Source: Endocalyx cinctus
Taxonomy: Eukaryota; Ascomycota; Sordariomycetes; Amphisphaeriales; Apiosporaceae
Reading direction: 5' to 3'
DNA length: 64,000 nucleotides
Assembly (NCBI GenBank): GCA_001600455.1
Contig: BCKC01000007.1
Coordinates: 1-64,000, forward strand
The translations under genes were made by a program, and so were the position numbers. Below, piece after piece: positions 21,501-33,896 of the stretch. The notes under the pieces were generated by a model. It saw nothing but the letters and a program-made list of their open reading frames with translations, ran no database searches and had not been told where the DNA came from. Positions within the stretch are counted from its first letter, which is position 1; each line of letters starts with the position of its first letter.

Positions 21501-24500
21501 ATATCTCTACCCGCATCGAGTTTACCATCGGCCAGGGACTGCTTCCCGCCAAGTTTAAAAAACAAAACATACTCGTGGCTGGTGAGAATCAAGCCTTTAG
21601 TGCGATTTATATCCTGGTGAAGATCAACGTATAGCGTGAGCATTTCAGTTGTTGTAGGTGTTTTCCGAGAAAAGGGAATATGTCGGATTTCTTGTCCTAC
21701 AAGGCTACCTAATCGTAACTGCATCACCTGCGCCGTTTGCATGAGAAGTACCTTGGGTACTATGACATGTACGAGATTGTTGCCATCCGCTAAAATTGCT
21801 GCGGCCATGGGCATAATATAAGAAGTTTTTCCTAGGGAAAAGAGTGATTGTTAGCGCTAATATATCAACCTCCTCCTCGGAAGAAGCTCACCTTGACCCA
21901 TGTTCATCTGCAGCACACTGTTTTTATTAAACCGGGGAGCGATGATTTCCCGTGTAACATCTACTTGTCCCGCACGGATAAGGGAGTTGCCATCAATTTC
22001 GAGCAAGAGCCAATCCGGCTGCTCAAGAGGTATCCAGTTCATATGGCCCCGGTTGCGGCATTCCTTAGCGAGGGCGGGTCCATCACCTTGTAATATAGCA
22101 CGACGTATACGATGAAGCTGCTGAAGGATCGTAATATTAACTCCGTATTGTACCAGTGCCTCCTTTATACCTATACCAAACTCGTGGCATGAGCTAGATC
22201 GCAGAGTTTTAAGAAGGGAAATCGTTGCCGAGCACGGCCAAATAGCACCGAGTTATAGCCACGTAGATCTTTTGTCATTTGCTTGAAGACAAGCGGATAT
22301 TTTACCTTGGTAAAGCATTATTACATCACGTATTTGCTCTATGGCATAGTCGGTCCATTCGAGGTCCGGACTTGAATTCGCAGAAACCGCATTCTGGGAG
22401 CTTGATTTGAGTGCTATCAAGCTATTAAGAAGATCCTTACCGTACCGGCGGCATAATATGTTGGCTGAGCTTGCGAATTTGGTGAGGATATGTTCAAGCT
22501 CCAATATTTCCCTCGAAACCTTGGTCTTAAATGATGTTGGTAATTCATTCCGTACCTCTGAAACGCTGGGTCTGATTAACGTGTCAGGAAGTGTAACTTC
22601 TAGGCTGGGCCCCGTTTTCCTCAGTAACTCTTGAGCCACAGACGGAATAACCTGTGACTGTCTTCTGCAGACAAACGTAGGATCTATATCGGTCCATTTT
22701 GGCGGCAATGTGGGAGTCTGCCCAAGTCCAAGCGAATCTAGGACTTCCTGTACTTACTTGACAGAGACCGCTAGCTCTTGATTTGCACGTATCCGTTCCC
22801 ATTCGTGGTTGATTCTATCCAGGGCCCATGGAATATCCATAACCTCTACAGTCAAGTTTTGAGCCGAGATTTCATCAGCACTGATTGGCCACTGCGTAAA
22901 TACGTGATTAGCAAATTTCCGGGCATCTTTATCACATGCGTCCTGATGTTGTTGGGCCTTACGCCCAGATAATATGTCTCGTGTTTTGCCTCCAAGTGGG
23001 AAAAAACCAGGATAAGCTGGGCCGGCTAGTTGTTTTAAGAGCTTTATAGAAGGTTGTTCTCGTGATTTAAAATCCACATAATTGTCGTGAAGCGGCGGCT
23101 CCAACATACGAAGATTATCCACTACGGCGAAAGCCGCAAGGGCACGGATCATATCCATATTATGCTCGGGGTGGAAAGCTGAAAGTGCAAGGCGAAATAT
23201 GATCGGGCTTTTATGCTGTGAAAAACGGCAAAAGTTTACCAGATCTCCCCACTGTTCGCCAATAGGCCCCTCAATTAGATTAATAAGGGGCTCCTGGTTT
23301 GGGAGCACGGTATTTCCATTATGAAATCCGCCGATATACTGAGTGGATTCCAAAATAGACATCATCGTCGAGTTCATGCAAAAATCGGAGCAGTCGGACT
23401 GAATCAGACGGGCTATTTCACCAACGTCGAGTTCTTTCTGAGTCGATTTACCGTTACGGGGGGTGTAAACCACACTCGAACTGAGTAAATTAGTAGTATC
23501 CGTCGTTGGACGTTCGTACAGGAGGCGGCGAATCTCTCCACAACGACGGAGATAGGTCTATTCTTTACAGTTAAAGTCATCCGCAGTAACGATTGCGAAT
23601 TTATCGAGTCGAGAAGATTTCTACATAATACCACGGACTAGCGACTCGTAACCATCGTGCTGGATAGTGAATATCGCGTTATCATCCCACACTACCTTCT
23701 GCAGGCATTTGATCTGAGGTGGGTAATACTCTCTACGCGGAGACAGCAACTCCAACGTCTTTAAGATCGGATACGTAACATTACCCAACGGGACCCAAGG
23801 CTGAGAAGCACCGGAGCGAAGGATAGAGAATGCCTCTTCTATACCTGTCCGGCCAGTCAAAGTATCAGGAAGACAAAAGGATGTGACGGCATGACATAAC
23901 GCTTTCATGTATACGAGGCGGGGCTCAGATGGACAGGTAACACGACCAAGGATATCGTCGATCTTATAGTTCCCATATTCCCGAGCACTAGATATACAAC
24001 TTTAAACGTGCATTCCCTGTCGTTTGTACTTTATGCTTCCGAGAGGCACAAGAATGCTTCTCTGGCCCGAAACTAGATCCCTTAGGACAATCTTGCTCTC
24101 GAGTCCATAAAATATTCCTGCGTCCTGATTCGGATGGACTTCTACCTTCAATTGCCGACATTCAAGTAGGCCACTACGGTTCACCCAAAACGAGAGTCCT
24201 AGGTGGCGTAGATCTACGCACAGCGAACCCTTAGATGGTTGGTATACCGTTAATCTTTTTGGTTCCTCAAAATATCGCAAAATCCCGGCAACGTAAGAAA
24301 ATACGTTCGAATGAGGATCAACAAGTATTACCTTACCACGGTAAGCATTACGACCTCGGATATCTATCTGCCAATCACGATCGCGCTTATGCCAGATTTT
24401 AGGGGCCCGACGGACCTCTAAACATCCTGTGCTGAAGTTAAGCCAATACACGCACTTATCGAGCAACTCCTCGGGTAAGTCAAAGCTATCCGGACCGGAG

Positions 24501-27500
24501 AAAATCTTCTCAGGTACGAATTCGAACATATCCTTTCTCGTACAGGTGCGTATTACTACTTTCCCGTCACGCATGCCGAAATGCACCTTTTGATGATCCA
24601 TGAGAGTTGTAAGCCGATACGACATACTGGGGAGTGAAGACGGGTATGTTAAAAGGTGTCGGTTCTTAAATATCATCTTTACCGAAGAGTCGTCGCGAAT
24701 ATCGAGCGGCAGCTTACCCCTGGGCTTGCTGTTTACCAGCAGGTGCCCCTCGATGAAGTTATAATGAACCCCCTGAGTGACATTAATACCTTGCCGACTC
24801 TCCGAGATGGTGGCGAAAATCCAGCGGTCATTCGGCTCAGGAAGAAATTCCCACCTTGAGAACGTAGTGGAGATATCTTCGGCTGAATTAGACCAGATTC
24901 TTCCGATGCCAGTGCTAACGCTGCCAGAATTGGATCTTACGCCATGTTCCAGATAACGGCGTATCTGGTACGCCATTTTGTTATCCCGAATAAGCATATG
25001 TTTTAAATCCCGTGGTAGTTTTCTAATATCTATCAGCAAGTTCTCTTGCAGAGCCACAGATGCTTGGGTCCATATGGCGAGGTTCTCCGTGTCCATGACC
25101 TGATTATCTTCCACGTAGATAGAGAAAGTTCGGCGGTATAATAACGCGGCCCAAAACCCGTAAGTCGCCGCGCGCTGCGCTGCATCGGCTTCGACGGCAG
25201 CGTTGACCTCGCTGCGGAGGCGCCTAGTCCAATCTAGAGTGGCGTTTCTCACGGACTTGATAAAAGAAATAGCACGGACGCGCGAGCTACCGAAAGATAA
25301 GTAGAAGAGGCGTAACCCTAGTATGATGAGAAGCGCCATGTAATTATGCTCGCGCCAGTTTGTTTGAATGGAGTGCAAACAATTTTCTATCGTTTTTGCC
25401 AAGCGTTCACAGAATACGGGTTCTTGGAATATTACATAAACCTTTCGCAAACTCCCGCTAATAAGCTGCGGGCTAACCTGGATGGCAAGCTGTGATATAA
25501 CGCACATCGCGTCGTTGCTGCTGAAGTTAATATTTGTCGAACTCATCTCAACCAGAATATTCGGCCAGCGACGACTTTTACCTGCGAGAAGCTTCTGGTA
25601 TGCCGAGAATTTATAAACGGACATGTCTGATGGGCATTCGCTTTGGTTAACTTGGACCTCGTAGGATGAAGGCCCTTCGATATCGGCTGGAGGATGTATA
25701 TTTAATTACATGATCGTAGCTCGAAGTCCCCGCGGAATATGCACACTACACAGGTGTTGAAATGTCAAGGGTTTTTTAATCTCTTCAACCCACAGCTTTA
25801 AGGAGTTATTGTAAAGTTTAAAGGTTGCTCCAAGGGGAAGTACGACACGACTGAATGGAACCTTTCCACCACCACTGAACCTATAGTGCGTTTGAGCAAA
25901 GCATTTTATTGTTGACGCCAGAGAAATTACCCCTGTATCGGCCGTCATATACTTATGAAGTGGTTCACAGTCTTCGAGTAAGATTTTGGGCTTCTCGGAG
26001 CGGGCGGGACGGCTTGGATGTGCCAACATCAAGATACGCCAAGTAGCATTCCGATAAGCTGATAGGTAGCTGGGGATACCTAGTTCAAATATTACAGCCG
26101 CCCGAGCTGGATCATCTTCTGGAAGAAAGACTTCTTGAATTCCGATCTGTATGCGGTTCCGAACACGCTAGTGGTAGCATTTCTCGCATCCACGAATATC
26201 ACGTTGATCATTATTCCAGGAATAGCGACAAATATTTTAAGAGACGTGTTGTGTGTGTAAATCGTAATCGGCGCATGCCCCCACCCATTCCGTTTGCTTC
26301 GCGTCGCACATTTTGTCAGATGCGGCCTGGATTCGGTCGCCGAGGAAGTGCATGCTATTTGAACCGGCGGCGTAGCGCACCGCCAGGCAATTTCCGTCAA
26401 TCCGATCGAAAATTGTACCATACTGAGATTCTGACCGGCGTTTATCTAGATAGGTTTGTATCACTTGGAGACTGCGCATGTCAGTCAAGGTGGAAAGCTG
26501 CAAGGCGTCGAGAATATCGGGGCTAAAGGAAGGCTGATAGTCACGTAAGAGGGGGCACGCGTTAACGGCACTCCTATTTAGTTGAACCTATAAGTTGAAG
26601 AGCGCTAAAATCATGGCGCTCATATTCTCTGGATCAGAGTCGTACATGGTGCCGACTTTAGTAGGTAGACTATCGATCCTTGTAGCCAGCTGAATGCATA
26701 GGTTTTTCTGATCATATTTATATGATGGGTTCATGCCGATTATAGGTTCTCGTGCCCCTATTTCAATCGCTGCAAGACTGAAGATATCATTAGTAAAAAT
26801 CTGATACTAACTGATCGCTTTATCGAGTGGCTGAGGAAGCTGAGCCGAGACGTAATTAGCTGACTGTGGAGTATGCCTATAGAGTATATTGTGCAGATAT
26901 ATACCACTATTCGGAAGACTAAGCTGAAGAGACTGGTCTGTTGCCCGAGAGGGAATCTTTGGAATATGCCGAGTTGTTTTGTGCTTGAAGGCCTCCCATG
27001 CCGCTTTTATCTGGGCGGTGGCGCTCTCGACAGAGTCTTTAACGACGGGACTAACTCGGACAAATAAGGGTGTGCAAGCATCGGCATCAGTGCGACTTAT
27101 GTCTTTCTTGTCCGACTCGAGTTTAGCCATGCGACGACATAGTTTAGCGCGGAGAGTAGTGACCAGTTCCGGACTAAGACTTCCTGTAGAATCCTTTAGA
27201 AGTGTTGAGAATATAAGACACATAAGAAACTTGTAACTAACGCGTCCCTGCTCGCTGCTGAGCGCGAGGTATAGCTGCCGCTGAGTGGCGACGCGGAGGA
27301 CTAACCAGAAGGGGAGTTGCCGCCAGGGCAAGTCCGCTTTTCCGATGTTTACGTCATCTCTAACTCTCTTCCGAAGGACCGGGGATTTGAAGCGGCTGCC
27401 CATGCTTTCGATAAGCGGTATTAATATTTGCATAATCAAGGCCGGATCGGTGGTGTCTCTCGTCTCGACCACTGAAGTCTTGGCCTTGCGAGTCGAAGCC

Positions 27501-28134
27501 TCGACGCTGTACAGAGATTCTATACTCGCCTTTTTAAGAAAGGTAGCAAGCTGGTTCTGAAATTTCTCCTTGAGGAAGTCAGCAAGTGGCATCTGAGCTG
27601 ATCTGCCAGGAAAGTCCCATTGCAAGGTATTACCCGTTTTGAGAACCTTCTGAGAGGTAGCGGACGTCTCGAACGCTTCGAAGATGACGTGCTGCGTATT
27701 ATCCCTGAATAGAATATTAGTGAGTAAGGATAGTTATTGATAGGCAATCACTCAAGAGTTATAAGTACGAACTGATCTTCGAGGCGGATGAGAAGAGTCG
27801 CGTTCTGTTTAACCACGTGTAAGATAAGAATTTGATTTGGCTGGAGCTGATTACAGCGCTTTATGATTGTCGATTTGTCGAGACGGCCTAAGTTGAGGTC
27901 ACGGCATGCTTCGAGGAAGTGCTGGAGGTGTTGAAATATCCCAGACCAAGGCTGTTCCACGAGGGTACCGATGGCTTCGGTGGCGGAGATGAGACGTGAC
28001 GATATGTTTTGCGATATAAGATATATATCTTCATCTTGTATCCCAGGTAGTTTGGGAGGTAGAACGAGGTGGTTATAAACCGCTTGGATTAAGTCCATTT
28101 TGAAGATTTTTGTAGCAGGAGATGAATTGTTCAA
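18513..28134 (-). pseudogene. Giant DUF6606/DUF3638/DUF3645 protein, RIP-like pseudogene
   Basis: Relic of the roughly 3,000-residue fungal protein with N-terminal DUF6606, central DUF3638 and DUF3645. Its function is unknown; annotated relatives are called ubiquitin-thiolesterase- or ATPase-like. The N-terminus (YNHLVLPPKLPG) starts near 28134. The P-loop-like VLQMNMGQG..KTS is split by a clean 60-nt intron (21832-21891). ILDECDFTLSVKT, FGHPDIAILFTCLSFYYAGL, TPFADDLNEYVIYLDQAHTR and the EEVEQEREVETQVEQVRQVE block follow. The C-terminus (AAPVTK..., TPMGYIC) ends at 18513. One continuous frame has stops at 21419, 21353, 21185, 21110, 21068 and 20582. Others occur near 26590, 25706, 24002 and 23621. 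Most fit CAA/CAG/CGA-to-stop transitions. One acceptor appears changed to TG (19905-19906). Synteny of domains is otherwise complete. Confidence 0.85.
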
Positions 28135-30758
28135 TTTTTTTCTGTTTGTATTAACCCGATTTTATTATAAGATTATAAATCCTCAGAGTAGAGAATTTTA
28201 CACATCAGTGTCAGGCTAGAAATAGTTCAAGACTGGCGGTATTGTCACTAATTAGGTTAACTAATCACTTCAGCCTCAGAATGATAACTTGGTGTAGACG
28301 GAAAAATTAGAGAGGTAAGTTCTTAGGTATCTTTACATATATCACATAAGGCATTAATCGTTTAGAATAAGCAAGCGTGAAGTCTATCAGAGAAAGCAGC
28401 GATGCTTCTAGTATTCGGTCAAAGTTGTCTATTGGCTGTATACCTTCGCGGCATCACCTTGAGAAATTAATTGCGGCCCATTATCGGGACCAGTTCGGGG
28501 CCATGTATGGCACTTTTCATGTTCTAATATAGTACTCCGTACAAGTTATTCTTTTTTTCCTTAAGCATTAATTTATGCCAATTCAAACCCTACTTTGAGA
28601 AACAGCCTTAGAGGATTTTTCTTTTTTACTAAAATTTTTTTTATCTTTTTTTTTATTTATTTTCAACGTTCACTTTTCAAAATTAAACTTATAGGTATAT
28701 ATAAGAGGTTTGTTTATGTTTTTTCTCGATATTTGTTTTCTTATTCGAAATTTTAATGTAAATAAGGGGGGTGTACGGATACTTTGTAACTCTAGTGTGT
28801 CATTCTTGATGCATTCAGGAGATCAGCGCAGGAATGCTTAGAGAAGGCGGTGGGTAATATAAGCAGACCTTTCAACACGGAAAGACTACAATATTCCGGC
28901 ATGCAGAAAGCCTCACAATAACATGCGTGGCCCGCGAGGGGGTCGCCCGTGAGACCATACAAATCGTTAATGCGAGCTTCTGATCTCACCACGTCGTAAA
29001 TTAACCTCAACTTAGACAGTTCTAGATCTGTGGGATAGTACGTATTTCGAGAGATTAATTAGCAGCCAAGAGAGCGACGTGACGTGCTGGGATGATACAT
29101 TTGAAGTATCGGTCACTTTCAAAGGAGGATTTGCCTCCCTCGCGCATATGTGTTACATGACCTGGTCTGCAAGTCTTAGCTTATAACATATTTCAAGCTT
29201 ATCACTGCAGTACAAGTAAGTCACACAAATTGATTCGTGTTCCCTAATTATTTGTGTCTAGTCAAGGGCGGCAGCGGCTATCTGCAGGTCTAAAGGAATA
29301 TTATATCCGCCACTGTATTTCTTGCATGCGTAATAGCAGACTCATTCACTGACTCATTCCTGATTCTAGCAGATATTTTAGGTATTATTTTACATTCTTG
29401 CCGCAGCAAAATTATCGTCTGCCGAAGAAAAGATTGTTAACCATGACGTACATTTGTGAGTTTCTTTCGAATCGTCAAAAATAGGACAAAGTAATTAAGC
29501 ATCGGAGACATGTTATTTTCGGGCGTAAAAAGGGGCTGATATTCACCCCCACGCTCCGCAATTGGCGTTGAAGTTAAAATAAGCTTATTTGTTGACGTCA
29601 ACCACTTATATGTATATCCATAAGTATGCGGCCCGGGTGCACACTTAATCACATTATGCGTGCGTCAATTAGTTCTAGAAGAGTCTACTATTGTAAAAAA
29701 CTTCTGAAGTTATAGAATATCGGTCTACAGACACGTTTTCCCATTGCACATCTTGACGACAGATACACTAACTAGCCTGCCATAGAACAGAGTTCTAGCA
29801 TGCCACTGCAATTCGGAGGCGCCGACAGTAAATTTTATTGATCGTTTTCGGGGTTCGGTACCTCTTTCTCGACTTTCTTCTTTATAGGACTTCCGCACGA
29901 AGTCGAGGTTTAGGCCCGTTGGTGGGATTGGCGAAGAAGCCTTTCTCGAAGCTGGTGAATTTATGGGTGCTTATTCATAGTTTCGAATGCGACAGACGGG
30001 GAAAATTCGAAGTAGAGCATATGGCAGAGAATCGCGGAATGAATGGGTCGAGGTTTTGTCGTGGAAAGGTAAGTATTTACTTGTATGCTTTCTTATTCGT
30101 CGTCTTAAAGAGATCCGATTGAAGAGAGGCAGGTTTAGAATAAAGGTAACAAGCCATATGTTCTTAGTGTGGAGCGCGTCTTTAGTGGGGAATTGGTCTT
30201 CGGGTTACTTATGCCCTGAAAAAGTTACCCACCCCATTAATCATAGGTGGTGTTGTCAATTTATGATGGTCGCTATTTTTGTGCCCATAGTTTTTATCTT
30301 GGCGCATATGTCGGCACGTTTCAGTATGCCTGAGTTTACGAAGGGTCTTCTACACGCCTCTACGGAACATCTTTAAAAACCCCTGTCGTTTTCTTATCTC
30401 ATCTTTTCTGTGTAGCACAGTAAAAATTGTAAACTCAGGACGTTCTGTGGGCTGCAAGCTCACCTCTCGTAATATAATAACCGCCCTTCACTTTTGTGAA
30501 AAACTTTTCTCGCGGAACGAATTTAATGCCTGAGTTTACTCCTTAAGTGCGTACTTTTTCTGCCGGCAGAAAAGAAAATACGTATATTATATACCTTGGA
30601 AGTTGGCTTGTTGTTCTGGAATATTATTCTAACATCTACATATATAATTATGTCAAAATTACCCACCATCTGAGTTTTATCAACTTTCGACACTTTAGCA
30701 CAGTAGATCATTACAGCATCCAATATTTAAAGCATAAGATTACTACCAATTAATCCTA
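28135..30758. other. Long gene-poor AT-rich stretch
   Basis: About 2.6 kb. Small ORFs at 29838-30376 show no family resemblance. A possible PLAC8-like fragment (28792-29010) is listed separately. A TGACGTCA bZIP-type octamer sits at 29593-29600 without a neighbouring gene. Confidence 0.5.
28792..29010 (-). pseudogene. Possible PLAC8-like cysteine-rich fragment
   Basis: A 72-residue minus-strand ORF carries EARINDLYGLTGDP followed by a Cys cluster (HACYCEAFCMPEYCSL). The order Arg-rich helix, YG(L/I)xG, then clustered cysteines recalls PLAC8/DUF614 proteins, which are small membrane proteins. There is no upstream exon I can support and no clean end, so this is at most a remnant. Confidence 0.25.
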
Positions 30759-32613
30759 ATGGTAAGAGCACTCATAACATCTGCTCTAAATTCAATATAT
30801 AAATACTTACTGAATAGGCGGCCCAAGCTGCGGTGCTGTCGAACTCCGGCACGCTTGTTGACATCTCAACTCCTTCAGAGGCAACCCTGGAGTAAGTGCC
30901 CTCTACCACGTTATATTTATTTCATAATCTGAAATAACTACATAGCATTATTGCCGTACATGGGATGAATCTTGGGGGCAATCAAAATCACGCAGAAAAT
31001 ACATGGACACATGACGAAACTGGAGTTAATTGGCTGAGAAGCTTATTGCCAGCTCTGCTTCCCACTGCGAGAGTCATGGCATTCCAGTATAACTCAAATA
31101 TCCTCTTTGATGTGTCATCGGGTGGAATAGAGCAGCAAGCTACGAACCTGCTTGGCTGCTTGGAGCAGAAAAGACAGGTTACACACTTCCTAGCCCAACC
31201 CCTTGATTTTTATATCATCACTGATTATCTCTAGACCGATCCCACACGACCGATAATATTCATCGCACATAGTCTTGGCGGTATCGTTGTCAAACACGCC
31301 CTCGCAACCGAATTCCACAAAGACACGCCATATCCCATGATATGGATATTCACATATGCCATCTTCTTCCTCGCAGTGCCCCATAAAGGCTCGGGTTATG
31401 TCACGTATTATGGCGAACAGCTCGCTACATTATATCGCACAGCAACCTTTCAGCCGAATAATTCGATTTTAGAAAGCTTAAACCGCAGCTCAAACCAGAT
31501 GATGGAGTTAAATTCCAAATTTGAGCCACTTCATAAGGCTTATAAATTTTATAGCTGGATCGAGGGACTACCACGGAAACCATGGGGAATCGTACGCCCA
31601 ATTCACTTTTTCTTGATTACTTAATATTAATAAAACACTAATGTTTGTATGTCTATAGATCGTGCAGCACGAATCCGCCAAGCTCGGGTTATCGGATTGC
31701 CGCGAAACATGCCGAACCGCTAACCGTGACCACCATACCATCTGCAAATTTTCGGGCGCCGATGACTGCGAGTGGATTGAATTCTCTAAAACCGTACACA
31801 GAGCAGCATGGGATGCCACACATTCATTTGAGTACACCCCGACAATGGACAAGCGTGCAGTTATGTTAGAGCCTCGGTTATAGGAATATGAAGGTAAGTG
31901 CCATTCTTATTTAGAATTTATGATAGCATAATGTTGATTCTGAACAATGTACCTCAGAAGAAGAGACTTCCTTGTCCAATGCGATTGAGACCGCTCAGAG
32001 AGCGGTCCGCCAGCGAGATGATTTCTTGAATGGCAATGAGCTTGAGAGAAGCAAACGAGCTAAATCTGAGTTTGAGCAACTTGTCAATTTTGTTTTGGTG
32101 GTGATCGTCCCAACAGTGACCTCGTTTTTACTCTCTCCCACGGGATGGGTTGCCGCCATAGTATGTAGTGTCGTCCTTGCAACATTACCAAGTAAAGAAG
32201 AAGCTCTGGAGAAGGTCATGGGGATTCAGGAGGGCCAGAAAATAATTATGGAAGTGGACGTAGAAGCAATTGAAAAGCTCAATGACCACCATCGGGACAT
32301 CCTCCGTGCGTCTCACATGCTTAAGAGAGCAACCAAGCGGATGCGAGTTCAGGGTTACTCGAATGCTAGGCAGTTGAGAGATGCTCGCGATATACAGCGT
32401 CAATTGTTGAAGTTGACGAGATCTACTATGGATGATCTGTATATGCGGCACAGATCTTACGAGAATGCCAAGGTAATATTACAAGAAGTGGAGAAAACGC
32501 AGACAAAGCTCGCCCATAAGAACGGTAGAGACTTCTGGATCGAGACGGTCAAAAGCGCTGAAGAGGTGAAGGCCAAAGAAGATGACGGCGGTGGGTGCTG
32601 TATGGTCATGTGA
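30759..32613 (+). pseudogene. Alpha/beta-hydrolase (DUF676-like) with CaaX box, one internal stop
   Basis: A six-exon model fits: ATG 30759-30761 spliced after three bases, then 30818-30891, 30946-31177, 31235-31591, 31659-31893 and 31958-32613, all in phase (519 codons). The N-terminal half is an alpha/beta-hydrolase: IIAVHGMNLGG oxyanion region, TWTH..TGVNWLRSLLP, and the nucleophile elbow IAHSLGGIVVKHAL. Such domains often head fungal NLR-like proteins. The C-terminal exon has a hydrophobic segment (LVNFVLVVIVPTVTSFLL and on), charged helices, and ends GGGCCMVM. CMVM is a CaaX prenylation box with an adjacent Cys for palmitoylation, so inner-membrane anchoring is likely. The sole lesion is an in-frame TAG at 31881-31883. 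The 3' end is tandemly duplicated downstream. Confidence 0.7.
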
Positions 32614-32726
32614 GGTTTAAATTTTCTGGATCACCGTGGCTAAAATTATTAAGGAGGAGAAGGATGCTGAGATGAAAGATAATAAAGATAGTAGTGGTGG
32701 GTGGTGTATGGTCATGTGAGTTTTAA
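32533..32726 (+). repeat. Tandem duplication of the CaaX-encoding 3' end
   Basis: The last roughly 90 bases of the hydrolase gene (from TTCTGGATCG at 32533) recur from TTCTGGATCACC at about 32624. The second copy still reads open to GGWCMVM and a stop at 32717-32719, followed by the same GAG(G/T)TTTAAAT. Copies differ by substitutions and an in-frame insertion, so the duplication is not recent, yet both preserve a CMVM end. Confidence 0.75.
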
Positions 32727-32879
32727 ATCAAGTTTGATACGTCACAGTTTGTGACCGTCTCAGAAAATGATTTTGTTGATGGTTAATCTATTCCTTGTCC
32801 TCTCAAGGAGGCGAGAGAAACTATCTATTTATGTACTTAATAAATCACGTGCCCATCATATTATGTAATCTTAGTCATA

Positions 32880-33896
32880 AGCCCTTTTTATTTACTATCA
32901 CAAAGTTTATTATGAAATCTCGCAAGACGAATTTACACCTACGAATATCGCTAAGAACCTCACTCAAAAAGTTGTTGAGGCCGCAATGGGTCATTAGTAA
33001 GTCTGATGTCGGCATACCGAGACGCAGTATTAGTTTGCTCACCGAAGTTTTCCGCACCTATAGCTATGGTATTGTGGGTAAACAATATCAAGCCACACCC
33101 TCTTACTTGGAGAATACCGGGTATATTAACCCAACGAACGAAAAACATACGGCCTTTCAGGATGGTTGGAATACTACTATGCAGCCATTCCAGTGGATGG
33201 TAGAACATCCCGAGCAACTACAGCATTTTAACACCTACATGTCACTTCGGCGCTAAGCCGATCTTTCGTGGCTCACCGTTTATCCGGTGGACAAGGAAAC
33301 GGCCAACTTGAAAGATCTCCAGCGACCTGTGTATGTGAATATTGGTGGAGGCATCGGCCACCAGTGCGCTCAATTTCGAGAGAAGTACCCGAACATCCCG
33401 GGGCGTGTTATTCTGCAAGATCTCCCCACAACGATTGAGTAAGCCTTACAAACTCCGGGTGTGGAAAATATGGCATATGATTTCTTCGAGCCGCAGCCAG
33501 TGGATGGTATGTTCAGTGACTCTAATTACATGCTTGACGCAGATGCAAGGCGGCTAACTTCCTCGAATCAAAGGCGCTAAGTTTTATTTTATGAGAGGTG
33601 TATCACACAACTATCCACCACACAAGGTTAGGAAGCTTTTTGAGAATGTCAAAACAGCTATGGCCTCTGACTCAGTCTTGTTGGTAGATGAGACAGTGTT
33701 GCCAGAGACAGGGGTGGGATTTGTCGCTGCGTCGATCGATTTGACCATGTTGGGGGCCTTTGCAAGTATGGAACGCACCGAAAGTGAGTGGCGCAGTCTT
33801 GTAGAGAGCGCTGGCCTCGAATTGATCAAGACATATACTTACAATGCACTCGATAACGAATGCATCATGGATGCACGTCTGCCTTGCAAGCAATGA
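32880..33896 (+). pseudogene. O-methyltransferase pseudogene, 5'-truncated
   Basis: SAM-dependent O-methyltransferase of the aflatoxin/sterigmatocystin OMT type. Exons: about 32880-32996, 33064-33506 and 33574-33896, with two 67-nt introns in phase. Seen are FTPTNIAKNLTQKVVEA, YQATPSYLENTGYINPTNEK, the SAM-binding VYVNIGGGIGHQ, the active-site-region FMRGVSHNYPPHK and LLVDETVLPETG. Two in-frame TAA stops (33254-33256 and 33440-33442) fall where Gln is usual, fitting CAA-to-TAA RIP. The frame closes upstream of about 32880, so the first third is lost. It neighbours two P450s, an MFS transporter and an NmrA-like gene, a combination typical of a secondary-metabolite cluster. Confidence 0.85.
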
